Below are positions 8,631 through 17,339 of a stretch of DNA of 64,000 nucleotides, in pieces; the stretch's first letter is position 1; each line of letters opens with the position of its first letter. This DNA is from Spirochaetota bacterium. Its GTDB lineage: Bacteria > Spirochaetota > UBA4802 > UBA5550. The position numbers and the translations under genes are program-made. The notes below the pieces were generated by a model that worked only from the letters and a program-made list of their open reading frames with translations, did no database searches and had not been told where the DNA came from. The stretch is taken from contig JAFGBT010000034.1 in assembly GCA_016933025.1 (NCBI GenBank), positions 104,122 through 168,121 on the forward strand. Reading direction: 5' to 3'.

Positions 8631-8990
8631 TCAGCTGGCCTTTCGCTCTGCGGCGGGCTCAGGTTTTTTGGGCGATTCGAGAAAGCGCAGCTCCCTCCCT
8701 ACGACCTTGATGCGGGATTGTTTTTTCCCGTCCTGCCCCTCCCAGCGGTCCTGCCGGAGGGTCCCCACGACCATGATACGCCTTCCCTTGGTGACGCTGT
8801 TCGCGCAGACCTCGGCAAGCTTGTCCCATGTCTCCACGTCGATGAAAGAAACCTGGGGATCGGCGTTCTCCTTGGAATAGTGGTTCATCGCGACTGAGAA
8901 ATGGCATACGTTTTTGCCGGTCTTGGTCTTTTTCATTTCCGGGCTCCGTGTCGCATTCCCTTCAATCGTGACGGTTTGGTAGTTGTACAT
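8631..8990 (-). CDS. ssb: Single-stranded DNA-binding protein without acidic tail
   Basis: A 119-residue OB-fold protein. The start MYNYQTVTIEGNATRSPEMK and the motifs HFSVAMNHY, FIDVETWDKLAE and VVGTLRQDRWEGQDGKK are those of bacterial SSB. It would bind single-stranded DNA in replication and repair. AAGGAG lies before the ATG. Typical SSB proteins are 140-180 residues long and end in a flexible tail with an acidic tip (DDDIPF) that recruits partner proteins. Here the protein stops after a short basic stretch, PEPAAERKAS. It may therefore be a second, specialised SSB rather than the main replication protein. It stands alone on its strand, divergent from the Smr gene. Confidence 0.85.
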   Translation of the reverse strand: MYNYQTVTIEGNATRSPEMKKTKTGKNVCHFSVAMNHYSKENADPQVSFIDVETWDKLAEVCANSVTKGRRIMVVGTLRQDRWEGQDGKKQSRIKVVGRELRFLESPKKPEPAAERKAS

Positions 8991-9139
8991 AGCGCAGCTC
9001 CTTATATTGTTTTACACTGTATACGGACGTGGAGGGCTGAACGTAAAAAAAAATTTCCGCCCCGGGAAAAAATAATTCGGTTGATAGTATGGTCGCGGCT
9101 GCCATAGTATGGAGTGATCACTGGCGGGAGGAGAGGCCG

Positions 9140-9430
9140 ATGCGCGGGGACGGCAGGAAAGACGAAACGGACGATTATAGCCGGATAGACTTCGGGCGGG
9201 AGTGCGATCTCCATTTTTTCGAGCCGCGGGAGACCCGGATGGTCGTCAACGAGTTCTTGCGGCAGGCAGTGGCGAGCGGCTTCAGGACCGTGCGCCTGGT
9301 GCACGGCAAGGGGTTGTCGGCAAAAAAGCGGGAAGTGTACGAAATCCTCTCCGGCCATCCGGACGTGCTTAAGTACGGCAACGACGGGCCCAACTGGGGC
9401 GCGACCATCATCACGCTGAAGGGGCCTTGA
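9140..9430 (+). CDS. Smr domain protein
   Basis: A 96-residue protein that is essentially one Smr domain, the small nuclease/DNA-binding module found alone or at the end of MutS2. Visible motifs are DLHFFEPRE (in place of DLHG), a helix, VRLVHGKG with the conserved HGKG, and a final WGATIITL strand. The frame extends up to 9089, but GGGAGGAG ends about six bases before the ATG at 9140, so I take that start. The last 20 bases overlap the end of the convergent YlbF-like gene. A nucleolytic role on branched DNA or RNA follows from the family only. Confidence 0.8.
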   Translation: MRGDGRKDETDDYSRIDFGRECDLHFFEPRETRMVVNEFLRQAVASGFRTVRLVHGKGLSAKKREVYEILSGHPDVLKYGNDGPNWGATIITLKGP

Positions 9431-9746
9431 TCCTTTCTATCACCTTTTTCAGCAGCTCCAGGTACTCCCTCTGGCTGCTTATGTATTCCTTCACCAGCGG
9501 GGTCTCCTCGAGCTCTTTCTGGAGCAGTTCGTTCTCGGAGGTCTGTCCCTCCGACTGCCTCCCCTCTGCGATCGCCGTGTTGATTTCCCTCCCCTTGGAC
9601 ACCAGACGGGAATAGAGTTCCCGGGCCTTCCGGTCTTTTTGGATACGCGTGCGGCAGTCGTTGTAGCGGCGGGTCACGTCATGGTTCCGTATAAGTGCCG
9701 AGAGCTCCTGTGCTTTGCCGATGATGGTCTGGATTTCGTCCTGCAT
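9411..9746 (-). CDS. YlbF/YmcA family protein
   Basis: A 111-residue, fully helical, highly charged protein. The layout (an N-terminal helix DEIQTIIGKAQELSALI, then a long amphipathic helix ending LLKKVIERI, with TPLVKEYISSQREYLELL between) matches the Com_YlbF family. In Bacillus, YlbF, YmcA and YaaT form an Fe-S-containing complex that acts with RNase Y on mRNA maturation and affects competence and biofilm formation. No partner is visible nearby, so the role here is open. It lies 11 bases downstream of a HAMP-like membrane protein on the same strand and overlaps the Smr gene tail to tail. Confidence 0.65.
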   Translation of the reverse strand: MQDEIQTIIGKAQELSALIRNHDVTRRYNDCRTRIQKDRKARELYSRLVSKGREINTAIAEGRQSEGQTSENELLQKELEETPLVKEYISSQREYLELLKKVIERIKAPSA

Positions 9747-9757
9747 GGGAACTCGCT

Positions 9758-10342
9758 TCAGGGATTTTTCTTTTCCCGCTCATGTATTGCGGCAACCATC
9801 TCCTTGAAGAGCTCGTAGAAATCCTTGAGCTCGTCCTTGCTCCTGAGGGGCCTGAGATTCGGTTTCTTTCCGTCGATTATTTCTTTCATAAAATTGGATA
9901 TGACGTAGATTGGGCCCGATACGCGGTGCGTCTGCCTGATGAGTATAATGTAGAGCACAATGCTCTCGATGACGATAATTGCCAGTATCGCGGCCAGGAG
10001 CGTAATGTTCGCAGTCACTATTCTGGAGTTATAGGTTATAAGCTGTTTCAGCGTCTCCATGTTCCTGTCGTGGTTCTTCGCGTTCAGGATCATGGCCTGT
10101 TTGACATGGGGATCCTTTATGGCCTCCGGCATCGAGGAGAGGGAAACGAATATGCTGTTCTCGATGTCGTAAATGTTGGTAATCTTGCTATTGTTCTCTT
10201 TCAGGATTGTGTTGTTGTAAACGACGCTGGCGGTGATGGCGCCGAGGATGAGGGCCGTAACGACGGTGACCACGCCGATGATTGAAAAGGTGGTCCGCAG
10301 CTGGTATTTCCTGTCAATGATATACTGTTTGCGTTTTTTCAT
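9758..10342 (-). CDS. Two-helix membrane protein with HAMP-like tail
   Basis: A 194-residue protein with a basic start (MKKRKQYIIDRKYQLRTTF) followed by a first membrane helix (~20-43). An ~80-residue extracytoplasmic region comes next, then a second helix (~112-136) and a cytoplasmic segment resembling a HAMP domain (RVSGPIYVISNFMKEIIDGK, then LRSKDELKDFYELFKEMV). This is the sensor half of a chemoreceptor or kinase with no output domain. The P of SGP and the downstream DE-x-x-x-F helix are typical of HAMP. Similar stand-alone HAMP proteins are seen in several diderm bacteria. It probably shares a transcript with the YlbF-like gene, but its partner cannot be told from the sequence. Confidence 0.65.
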   Translation of the reverse strand: MKKRKQYIIDRKYQLRTTFSIIGVVTVVTALILGAITASVVYNNTILKENNSKITNIYDIENSIFVSLSSMPEAIKDPHVKQAMILNAKNHDRNMETLKQLITYNSRIVTANITLLAAILAIIVIESIVLYIILIRQTHRVSGPIYVISNFMKEIIDGKKPNLRPLRSKDELKDFYELFKEMVAAIHEREKKNP

Positions 10343-10412
10343 CTCGCGACCTCCGGCGTGCAGGGCACGTGCAGCATGCTACGGCAAGATTAATGAAAAA
10401 GTCAATATCTTT

Positions 10413-11021
10413 TCAGGACAGGTTGAATATCCTCGCCGTGATCCCCATCTCGGCCGTCATCGAAAAAAAGAGGCGCAGGGGGAATCCGATGATGTTGGTC
10501 GCCGATCCCCGGTGCCCCTCGATGATCATCTCGCCCCGCTCCTGGAAGGCGTAGCTTCCCGCCTTGTCGCGGTAGTCGATCGCGCCGAGGTAGCGGGTGA
10601 TGCCGTCCCTCGACAGCTTCCTGAATGTCACTTCCGTCGTCTCACAGCGGGTGAGGGGCACGCCGCTGCCTCCTTCGTCCAGGGCGAGCAGGGTGAGGGC
10701 GGTGATGACGCGGTGCGTCCTGCCGTTCAGGAACGATATCATGCGGACGGCGTCTTCAAAATCCGCAGGTTTCCCGATGACCCGGCCGTCTATGGTAACG
10801 ATGGTATCGGAGGTGATGACCAGCGTGGGCCGGTTGCCGGCGGCGCCGGAATCGACAATAGACATGCATTTTTTCCCTGAGACGCGGGCGGCGAACGCCT
10901 CGGGCGATTCAGGCGGGAGGTACGTTTCATCGGCGGAGGGCGGGACGACGCTGAACGAATCGACAAGTCCGCACAGGATTTTTTTGCGACGGGGCGATGT
11001 TGAGCCGAGGATTATATTCAT
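10413..11021 (-). CDS. maf: Maf family nucleoside triphosphate pyrophosphatase
   Basis: A 202-residue cytoplasmic enzyme of the Maf/YhdE family. The N-terminal GSTSPRRKKIL is the family signature. The catalytic acidic residue sits in the VITSDTIVTIDGRVIGKP strand, and the AGSYAFQERG loop matches the substrate-specificity region (usual form AGAYxIQGxG). Maf proteins hydrolyse dTTP, UTP or modified nucleotides to the monophosphate and are thought to clean the nucleotide pool and affect septation. It begins three bases after the stop of the relA/spoT homologue, so the two share a transcript. Confidence 0.9.
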   Translation of the reverse strand: MNIILGSTSPRRKKILCGLVDSFSVVPPSADETYLPPESPEAFAARVSGKKCMSIVDSGAAGNRPTLVITSDTIVTIDGRVIGKPADFEDAVRMISFLNGRTHRVITALTLLALDEGGSGVPLTRCETTEVTFRKLSRDGITRYLGAIDYRDKAGSYAFQERGEMIIEGHRGSATNIIGFPLRLFFSMTAEMGITARIFNLS

Positions 11022-11024
11022 GGT

Positions 11025-13055
11025 TCATTTAAGTACGACTTTCTCGTTCAGCTTGTAGACGTTGGTCACATTCTTTATTTTTTTCAGGCGCTTGGATACT
11101 TCTTTCAAATGGTCATTGCTCGTTACCTCCAGGATGAGCTTGAATATGGCGATGTTGCCGTCCTCGACGTGCGCTTCCGCCTTGATGATGTTCGTCTTGG
11201 AGAGCGAGATTTCGTCCGCCACATCTTTCAGGAGGTTCGGCCTGTCGATTGCCTCGACGATGACCTTAACCGGGAAGAGCATGTTGGGAGAGCCCTCCCA
11301 CACGATATTGATGAGCCGCTCCTTTTCAGCGGCCAGCCGCCTGAGGGAAGGACAGCTCCGCTTGTGTACCGTGATTCCCCTCCCGCGGGTGATGAATCCG
11401 ACCACGTCATCTCCCGGGATGGGCTGACAGCACTGGGAGAGCTTGATGAGGACGTCAGAGGTTCCCTCGATGGTTATTCCTGTCTGCTTCTGCCTCGTAA
11501 GGCTTTTCAGTTTTATCTGCTCGTCTTTCGGGATGGACGCCGTTGCCGTCTTCTCTTCCTTCTGCTTATCGGTTTTATCCGTCTTTGTCACGCTTTCCAG
11601 CTGCTTCCTCATGTAGGAGGAAATTTTATATCGGGCGCTCGGCGACATCACGAATTTCAGCCACGCCTCCGAGGGGTGCCCTTTTTTACTCGTCATAATT
11701 TCCACGATATCGCCGCTCTTGAGCCGGGTCTTGAGCGGGACCATGCGACCGTTCACTTTCGTTCCGACGCAGGTATTGCCGATCTCGGTGTGAATCGCGT
11801 AGGCGAAATCGACCGGCGTTGAGCCCTTGGGCAGCTTAATGATCTTGCCTTTGGGGGTGAAGACGAAGATTTCGTTTTCGTAAAGGTCCATCTTCAGGCT
11901 CTTCATGAATTCCCGTGTGTTTTTAAGGTTAGTCTGCCACTCGGTTATGTCTTTCAGGAACGAGATGTTTTTGTAGTCCTTTTTTATTGCGCCGGGCTCG
12001 TCCTTGTAAACCCAGTGCGCCGCGATGCCCATCTCGGCGGTCGCGTGCATCTTTTCGGTGCGAATCTGGATTTCAAGCGGGTGGCCGTCCGGGCCGATCA
12101 CGGTGGTGTGCAGCGACTGGTACATGTTGGATTTGGGCACGGCGATGTAGTCCTTGAACCGGGAGACGATTGGCGACCAGAGGGTGTGCACCACGCCGAG
12201 GACGCCGTAGCAGTCGCTGATCTCATTCGTGATGATCCTGATCGCCCTGATGTCGTAGATTTCCTTGAAGGTCTTTTTCTGCTCCTCGATCTTTTTTTGT
12301 ATCGAGTAGTAGTGCTTCGCCCTTCCGGTGATCTCGGCGGTTATGCCGAGCTCCCGGAGGCGCTGGACGAGGAGCTTACGGACGTTCTCCAGATAGGCCT
12401 CGAGCTCGGTGTTCTGCTGAGCGATGTTTTTCTTGATCTCGTTGTAGGCCTTCGGTTCAAGGACATGGAATGCGAGGTCTTCAAGCTCGCTGGACATCTG
12501 CGACATGCCGAGGCGCCGGGCCAGCGGGGCGTAGATTTCAAGGGTCTCTTTTGCGACGCGGACGGCGGTTTCAATCGGCTGGAACATGATGGTTCTCATA
12601 TTGTGGAGCTTGTCCGCGAGTTTTATGATGATGACGCGGACGTCCTTGACGGTGGCGATCAGCATTTTGCGAAGGGTGGCCGCCTGCGCGGTCGTCTTCG
12701 AGCTGCGCTTTAACGATGATATTTTTGTCACCCCGTCCACCAGCTGTGCAACCTCCTCGCCGAAGGCTTTTTCGATCATATCGAGGGTGGTTCCGGTGTC
12801 TTCGACAGTGTCGTGCATCAGGGCGGCCGCGATGGTGCTGGTGTCGAGCTTGAGGGCCGAGAGTATAATTCCGACTTCGAGGGGATGGACTATATAGGGT
12901 TCGCCAGAGAGGCGGACCTGTCCCTCGTGCGCCGCGTTTGCGAAAAGGTAGGCCTTCTGGATCACGGAGAGATCAATTTCCGGGTTGCTGTTCTTGATTA
13001 TTTTGAGCAGGGTTCCTATGTCCCTGCTCCTGATTTTAAGTTCGAAATCCGGCAT
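11025..13055 (-). CDS. relA/spoT: Bifunctional (p)ppGpp synthetase/hydrolase RelA/SpoT
   Basis: A 676-residue long RSH protein and the only one in the window. Order: an HD hydrolase domain (~45-200) with HEGQVRLSGEPYIVHP and the intact metal site MHDTVEDT, the synthetase domain (~235-350) with the RFKDYIAVPKSN loop and QSLHTTV...EIQIRT, TGS (~385-450, with FVFTPKGKIIKLPKGSTPVDFAYAIHTE), a conserved-cysteine/zinc-finger region and a C-terminal ACT domain. Both catalytic halves look complete. The RFKD loop is the form found in bifunctional enzymes. It would make and remove (p)ppGpp in response to ribosome stalling. It starts a transcript with maf, and a 380-base AT-rich divergent region lies upstream. 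Confidence 0.95.
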   Translation of the reverse strand: MPDFELKIRSRDIGTLLKIIKNSNPEIDLSVIQKAYLFANAAHEGQVRLSGEPYIVHPLEVGIILSALKLDTSTIAAALMHDTVEDTGTTLDMIEKAFGEEVAQLVDGVTKISSLKRSSKTTAQAATLRKMLIATVKDVRVIIIKLADKLHNMRTIMFQPIETAVRVAKETLEIYAPLARRLGMSQMSSELEDLAFHVLEPKAYNEIKKNIAQQNTELEAYLENVRKLLVQRLRELGITAEITGRAKHYYSIQKKIEEQKKTFKEIYDIRAIRIITNEISDCYGVLGVVHTLWSPIVSRFKDYIAVPKSNMYQSLHTTVIGPDGHPLEIQIRTEKMHATAEMGIAAHWVYKDEPGAIKKDYKNISFLKDITEWQTNLKNTREFMKSLKMDLYENEIFVFTPKGKIIKLPKGSTPVDFAYAIHTEIGNTCVGTKVNGRMVPLKTRLKSGDIVEIMTSKKGHPSEAWLKFVMSPSARYKISSYMRKQLESVTKTDKTDKQKEEKTATASIPKDEQIKLKSLTRQKQTGITIEGTSDVLIKLSQCCQPIPGDDVVGFITRGRGITVHKRSCPSLRRLAAEKERLINIVWEGSPNMLFPVKVIVEAIDRPNLLKDVADEISLSKTNIIKAEAHVEDGNIAIFKLILEVTSNDHLKEVSKRLKKIKNVTNVYKLNEKVVLK

Positions 13056-13436
13056 ATGCGCCCTGTTGCTTGCGGGGGTTCTGCGGGTCGTTTCGACAGC
13101 CCGCCATGCCCGTAAATATACAAAACATCATTACTAAATGAGACGTCAATTCTAATATTACAAGCCGGTTTACCGTTCCCGCAGAAATTCCCACCAATTC
13201 GCAATAAGGAACGGGGCGCCGGTTAGCTTCATAAAAGCGCCCGAAACGGACTCCAGCCCCCGTTTTTACTGAAAAAGCAAGTACGGGTATATTAAATAAA
13301 AACTTTAATAAAAACACCATATTACCGAAAATATATAAAATGGTGTATATTTTAATATTTGTATAGATTCTGTAGAACGAATAAGTGCCTGGCGCGGATA
13401 TCAACGGTACATTGCAGAGACATGAGGAATTAAAGG
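13056..13436. other. AT-rich divergent intergenic region
   Basis: The 381 bases between relA/spoT and the Fn3/TPR gene become strongly AT-rich from about 13280, in contrast to the GC-rich coding sequence around them. It must hold the promoters of both divergent transcripts. I see no convincing paired -35/-10 boxes, RNA gene or open frame. Confidence 0.5.
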
Positions 13437-14588
13437 ATGCGTGGAAGAAACAGGAAAATACTGCTATGGGTCGCGCCTGTTGTTGTACTGGCAATTCTCA
13501 CCAGCGTCGCAAGCCTGTATCCACAGTACCTGCTTGATGATGAGGATTATGTGAAGGAGGCAGAGGGAAAAAAGGCGAAGCTACCCGAAAACATTGCCTT
13601 CAATATCAAGGTGGAAAAAGTGCCGGTGGCTTCCGAAATGAAATGCGCAATCAATATCAAATGGGACCTGAAACCGGAAGATGTCGGAGAATATATCGTG
13701 GCCAGGTCCGACCAGATAATCGATAGTGCAGAAAAGGTGGCGGCCGCCCGGGTGATCCAGACCATCAACGCGTCGACCAGCAACACGGTTATGGATAACG
13801 ACTGTAATCCCGGGAGCTACTATTACGTCGTTCTTTCCGCCAAGAGCGTAATGGAAAACAAGATCGTGCTTTATAAGAATCAAAACTACACAACGGCGCC
13901 TCTTGTGATCCCCGCGATGGAGTCGCTTTTCAGGGTCGCGAGGATCCGTGCGACCTGGCTTGACAACACGCGGGTGCGCCTCACATGGGACCGCGCCGAG
14001 AAGAGCGGGATCTCGTATGTCATTTACCGTTCGCGCGGTGTAATAGACAGCGAGGCAAAATTAAACAGGGCCGAGCGTCTGGGCGTCGTTGTCGATGCCG
14101 GTGCGTTCCTGGATGAGGGCATCACGGAGTCCGGCGCGTACTATTATGCCGTGACGACAAGAGTTTCTTACGGTCCGGAGGATACGGTCCTCGTCGCCAA
14201 CGAGAATTACACCACCAGCGGCGTTCGCATTGCCATAGCGAAGCCTCCGGTTCCGGCGCCGGAACCGGAAAAGAAAGAAAAGCAAGAGAAGCAAGAGAAG
14301 CATGAAAAGATAGTGGTCATAAGTGGAGACGTGGATCGGATTTTGAAAAGGACCTATTTTGTGAACAGATACGATGAAGCCATAGAAGAATTGGGGGATC
14401 TGATCGCCGTTACGGATAATGCAGCAGAAGCCGCAAAGGCCAGGTTGTTTATCGGTAGGTCATATATCGAGCTTGGTCGATATCGGCGTGCACTTGATTA
14501 TCTTATTTTGCTGGATGTGAAGAAGTATTTTCCGGAGGACGCGGATTTCTGGGAGGAATTTGCGTTGACCCGCGTCAGAAATTATTGA
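13437..14588 (+). CDS. Membrane-anchored protein with Fn3-like repeats and a TPR tail
   Basis: A 383-residue protein with a basic N-terminus and one uncleaved membrane helix (~8-28), so the bulk is periplasmic. Two beta-sandwich repeats (~45-155 and ~165-265) each end in a similar NQNYTT/NENYTT strand and look fibronectin-III-like. A proline-rich stretch and a low-complexity Lys/Glu spacer of repeated KEKQE units follow (~275-295). The last 90 residues are a helical TPR-like pair (NRYDEAIEELGDL, GRYRRALDYLIL). AAAGG precedes the ATG. The next gene is another membrane-anchored TPR protein 24 bases away, so they likely act together, perhaps as an envelope scaffold. I do not recognise a specific family. 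Confidence 0.6.
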   Translation: MRGRNRKILLWVAPVVVLAILTSVASLYPQYLLDDEDYVKEAEGKKAKLPENIAFNIKVEKVPVASEMKCAINIKWDLKPEDVGEYIVARSDQIIDSAEKVAAARVIQTINASTSNTVMDNDCNPGSYYYVVLSAKSVMENKIVLYKNQNYTTAPLVIPAMESLFRVARIRATWLDNTRVRLTWDRAEKSGISYVIYRSRGVIDSEAKLNRAERLGVVVDAGAFLDEGITESGAYYYAVTTRVSYGPEDTVLVANENYTTSGVRIAIAKPPVPAPEPEKKEKQEKQEKHEKIVVISGDVDRILKRTYFVNRYDEAIEELGDLIAVTDNAAEAAKARLFIGRSYIELGRYRRALDYLILLDVKKYFPEDADFWEEFALTRVRNY

Positions 14589-14612
14589 TAATGGCGTCAT
14601 GATAAAGGAGTT

Positions 14613-15857
14613 ATGATGAAACAGGGAATAATAGTGGGTGCGGTTCTGATTGTTGCCGGAATCGGGCTTTTTGCCTATTACGACCGCGTGGTGCGCTACG
14701 AGCGCGAGGCTCGCGAGATGCTTACCGAGGGAAAGTTGATTTTCGAGAGGGGCTCGCGCGAAGCGATAAACGATTCGATCAATATTTTTTCCAGACTCGT
14801 CGCACGGTACCCGGGGACGCACGCCGAATCGGAGGCGTATTTTTACATCGCTCAGAGCTACGAGAAAATGAAATTGAACCGCCTCGCGTATCTTAAATAC
14901 ATCTATATTCTTAAAGACGGCAGGAATCTGGCCCCGGGTCTTGAGCAGGAAATACGCGCGCGGCTGGCCAGGCTCAAGGTCATGAAGCGCTACTCGGAGG
15001 AGGGGATCCACCAGCTTCTGGAGCTTCTCAACTATTCAGACAGCCGCGAGTTCAGGAGCCGCGTCTATACCGAGCTGGGGCATACCTATCTTCAGATGGC
15101 CGATTACCGCAAATCAAAGCGAATGTTCGATATCGCACTTTCTGAAAACGGCGACAACGAGGAGGCAATCCTCGGGAAGGCCCGGGCGTACAAGCGGCTC
15201 GGGTACGACAATCTCGCGTATGACACCTACGAATATTTCCTGAAGTATTACGGGAATTTCAGCCATTACGCTGACGATGTGAGGAACGCGTACATGGACC
15301 AGGCATATCGGAGCGGTCATGTCTCCTACCGCAGAGGGCGTTACAGCGCCGCGATCGGGTATTTCAAGAGGATTATCGGCAATTTCCCGGACACCGCCAC
15401 GGCCGAGAACAGCCTTTACTGGACCGGACAGTGCTACTACGCCATGAAAAAGTACAATACGGCGATCGGTTATTACAACAGAGTGCTCGGCAACGATTTT
15501 GTCCAGAAGGATGAGGATGCCAGGATACGGAAGGGGTATGCCTATTTCGCAATGCAGAAATTCGACCTGTCGGCACGTGAATTCCAGATATACATAAACG
15601 CCTATCCCGGGGGACGGTATATAGGGACCGCCAAAAAGTGGAAGAGTGCGAGCACGCAGGAACTGCTCTACAAGATCCAGAACAAGATGATCCCGGATGA
15701 GGAAGAGGAAGATGAGGATTTTGATGGCGGTTCGAAGGGCGGGGGCGGCGCTCGTTCCGGTGACGCGAATACGGACAGCTCGGACAAAGCCATGACCGGA
15801 GGGGCCGGGACTCACCAGGATGACTATATCGAATACGAGAATGTTGGCGAACTATAG
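14613..15857 (+). CDS. Membrane-anchored TPR protein
   Basis: A 414-residue protein with an N-terminal membrane helix (~3-22) followed by about eight TPR-like helical hairpins to residue ~360. Several resemble BamD/YbgF repeats (SEAYFYIAQSYEKMK, ENSLYWTGQCYYAMKKYNTAIGYYNRVL). The C-terminus is an acidic, Gly-rich disordered tail (EEEEDEDFDGGSKGGGG). The start may be either of two adjacent ATG codons, 14613 or 14616. It sits in the periplasm by topology and probably serves as a protein-interaction platform with the Fn3/TPR protein encoded just before. The gene ends 11 bases from the end of the convergent protease gene, and an imperfect hairpin spans that junction (15858-15882). Confidence 0.7.
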   Translation: MMKQGIIVGAVLIVAGIGLFAYYDRVVRYEREAREMLTEGKLIFERGSREAINDSINIFSRLVARYPGTHAESEAYFYIAQSYEKMKLNRLAYLKYIYILKDGRNLAPGLEQEIRARLARLKVMKRYSEEGIHQLLELLNYSDSREFRSRVYTELGHTYLQMADYRKSKRMFDIALSENGDNEEAILGKARAYKRLGYDNLAYDTYEYFLKYYGNFSHYADDVRNAYMDQAYRSGHVSYRRGRYSAAIGYFKRIIGNFPDTATAENSLYWTGQCYYAMKKYNTAIGYYNRVLGNDFVQKDEDARIRKGYAYFAMQKFDLSAREFQIYINAYPGGRYIGTAKKWKSASTQELLYKIQNKMIPDEEEEDEDFDGGSKGGGGARSGDANTDSSDKAMTGGAGTHQDDYIEYENVGEL

Positions 15858-15868
15858 GAACGCCCTCT

Positions 15869-16990
15869 TCAGGGACGTTCCTTGACCGTCACCCAGACGT
15901 TGATTTCATTTTTATCGCGCCAGAGCGTCAACCGGACGTTCTTCCCGATCGCGGTTTTTCCAATAATTGCGACGAGGTCTGAAGCAGTGGCGATCTTTGT
16001 ACCCTCCACCTGAACGATGACGTCCCTGATGCGAAGCCCCGACTTTTCGGCCGGGCTGTCCTTAACCACGGAGCCGACCAGAGCGCCCGAGGCCTTCTTC
16101 AGACCGAGCTCTTTCGCGAATTCCTCCGTGAGGGGTGAGATCTGTACGCCTATGTAGCCCCTCCTGACCTTCCCGTATTTCTGGAGCTGCAGCAGCGTGT
16201 CGCGCGCGGTGTTTATCGGGATGGCGAAACTGATCCCCAGATTTCCCCCGGTGCTGGAATAGATCATGCGATTCACGCCGATAACCTCGCCGTCCAGGTT
16301 GATCAGCGGCCCGCCGCTGTTGCCCGGGTTTATGGAGGCATCCGTCTGGATGTGCGTCCCTCCGGCGTCATTGTAGACGTGCCGCCCTGTCGCACTGATG
16401 ATGCCCGTGGTTATCGTCTTATCAAGCCCGAAGGGGTTTCCTATGGCGACGGTGATGTCGCCGATCTTCACGCTGTCCGAGTCTCCGAAATAGACGGGGG
16501 TGAATTTACCGGTGTCATTGATTTTCAGGAGAGCTATGTCCGTCAGCTTGTCTGAGCCGATCAGCGAGGCCTTGTAGTCCTTGTTGTTGACCCTGACCGT
16601 TACGGAGTCCATGTTCGCCACGACGTGATGGTTGGTGCAGATATAGCCGTTGCTCGAGATGATAAATCCGGTGCCGAGGCCTTTCTGCTTTTGCGGCGCA
16701 GGTGTACCATGCCGCCGGCCGAAAAATTCCCTGAAAAACGGGTCGTCCATGAAGGGGTCGTAGTATCGCTGCTTGACCGTTTTTTCCGTGCTGATGAACA
16801 CTACGCTGTTTTTATACTGCTCGTAGATCTGCTGATAGGCGTTCTGCAGTTCGTAGACCGGTGAATTCCTGTCGCGCTTTTTCAGCGGCGATTCCCGCGC
16901 TGTTTCGGCCAGGAAGGGCTCCGCCTGTAAGAGGCCGGCGGATAATGCAAGGATCATGCAGACAGAAATGCTTGCCATCTTGAAGTTCAT
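15869..16990 (-). CDS. HtrA/Deg-type periplasmic serine protease, one PDZ domain
   Basis: A 373-residue secreted protease. A signal peptide (1-23) leads to a trypsin-like domain with the complete triad: about H122 in CTNHHVV, D151 in TDIALL and S225 in NPGNSGGP. A single PDZ domain follows (~270-370, starting RRGYIGVQISPL). A single PDZ makes it resemble DegS or plant-type Deg rather than the two-PDZ DegP. Unlike DegS, however, it has a likely cleavable signal rather than a clear anchor, so it is more likely a soluble quality-control protease. It would degrade misfolded envelope proteins. It is transcribed alone, divergent from the predicted porin. Confidence 0.92.
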   Translation of the reverse strand: MNFKMASISVCMILALSAGLLQAEPFLAETARESPLKKRDRNSPVYELQNAYQQIYEQYKNSVVFISTEKTVKQRYYDPFMDDPFFREFFGRRHGTPAPQKQKGLGTGFIISSNGYICTNHHVVANMDSVTVRVNNKDYKASLIGSDKLTDIALLKINDTGKFTPVYFGDSDSVKIGDITVAIGNPFGLDKTITTGIISATGRHVYNDAGGTHIQTDASINPGNSGGPLINLDGEVIGVNRMIYSSTGGNLGISFAIPINTARDTLLQLQKYGKVRRGYIGVQISPLTEEFAKELGLKKASGALVGSVVKDSPAEKSGLRIRDVIVQVEGTKIATASDLVAIIGKTAIGKNVRLTLWRDKNEINVWVTVKERP

Positions 16991-17339
16991 ATTCCGCCTC
17001 CGAAGGAGCTATTCGTGAACAATCGCCCGCGCGATACTGTCAGCGGGCAGACCATCGCTCTTTTCGTTTATAATATGACAAGAAATGTTACAACAATTTT
17101 TCGTATATTTTTCGAGATATTATGCCGGAGTGTTTTTACTGCTTGAAAAAAAATAGATGCTGTAAAATATTGCTTTTCATAATCAGGCAGGATTCTTTAA
17201 CTGTTGCAGGCATCAGGAGCAGTAGCACCGCGGCGGTCCGCCGCCGCGTGCGACACGGCTGCGACGATAATGTTGGGTACGGAAGACGCGCAGGGAATCG
17301 CGCGCGGTTCTGTCGAGTAGTATACGGTGGAGGATTAAA
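16991..17339. other. Divergent intergenic region, protease / predicted porin
   Basis: These 349 bases separate two divergent envelope genes and so carry both promoters. The first 160 bases are AT-rich and contain TATAATAT near 17070. The right end has a GC-rich stretch and the ribosome site GTGGAGG before the porin. No RNA gene or convincing small open frame is seen. Confidence 0.4.

Noticed and set aside
12015..12713. 232-residue plus-strand frame
   Set aside because: It is entirely antisense to relA/spoT, a complete conserved gene, and reads as a shadow.
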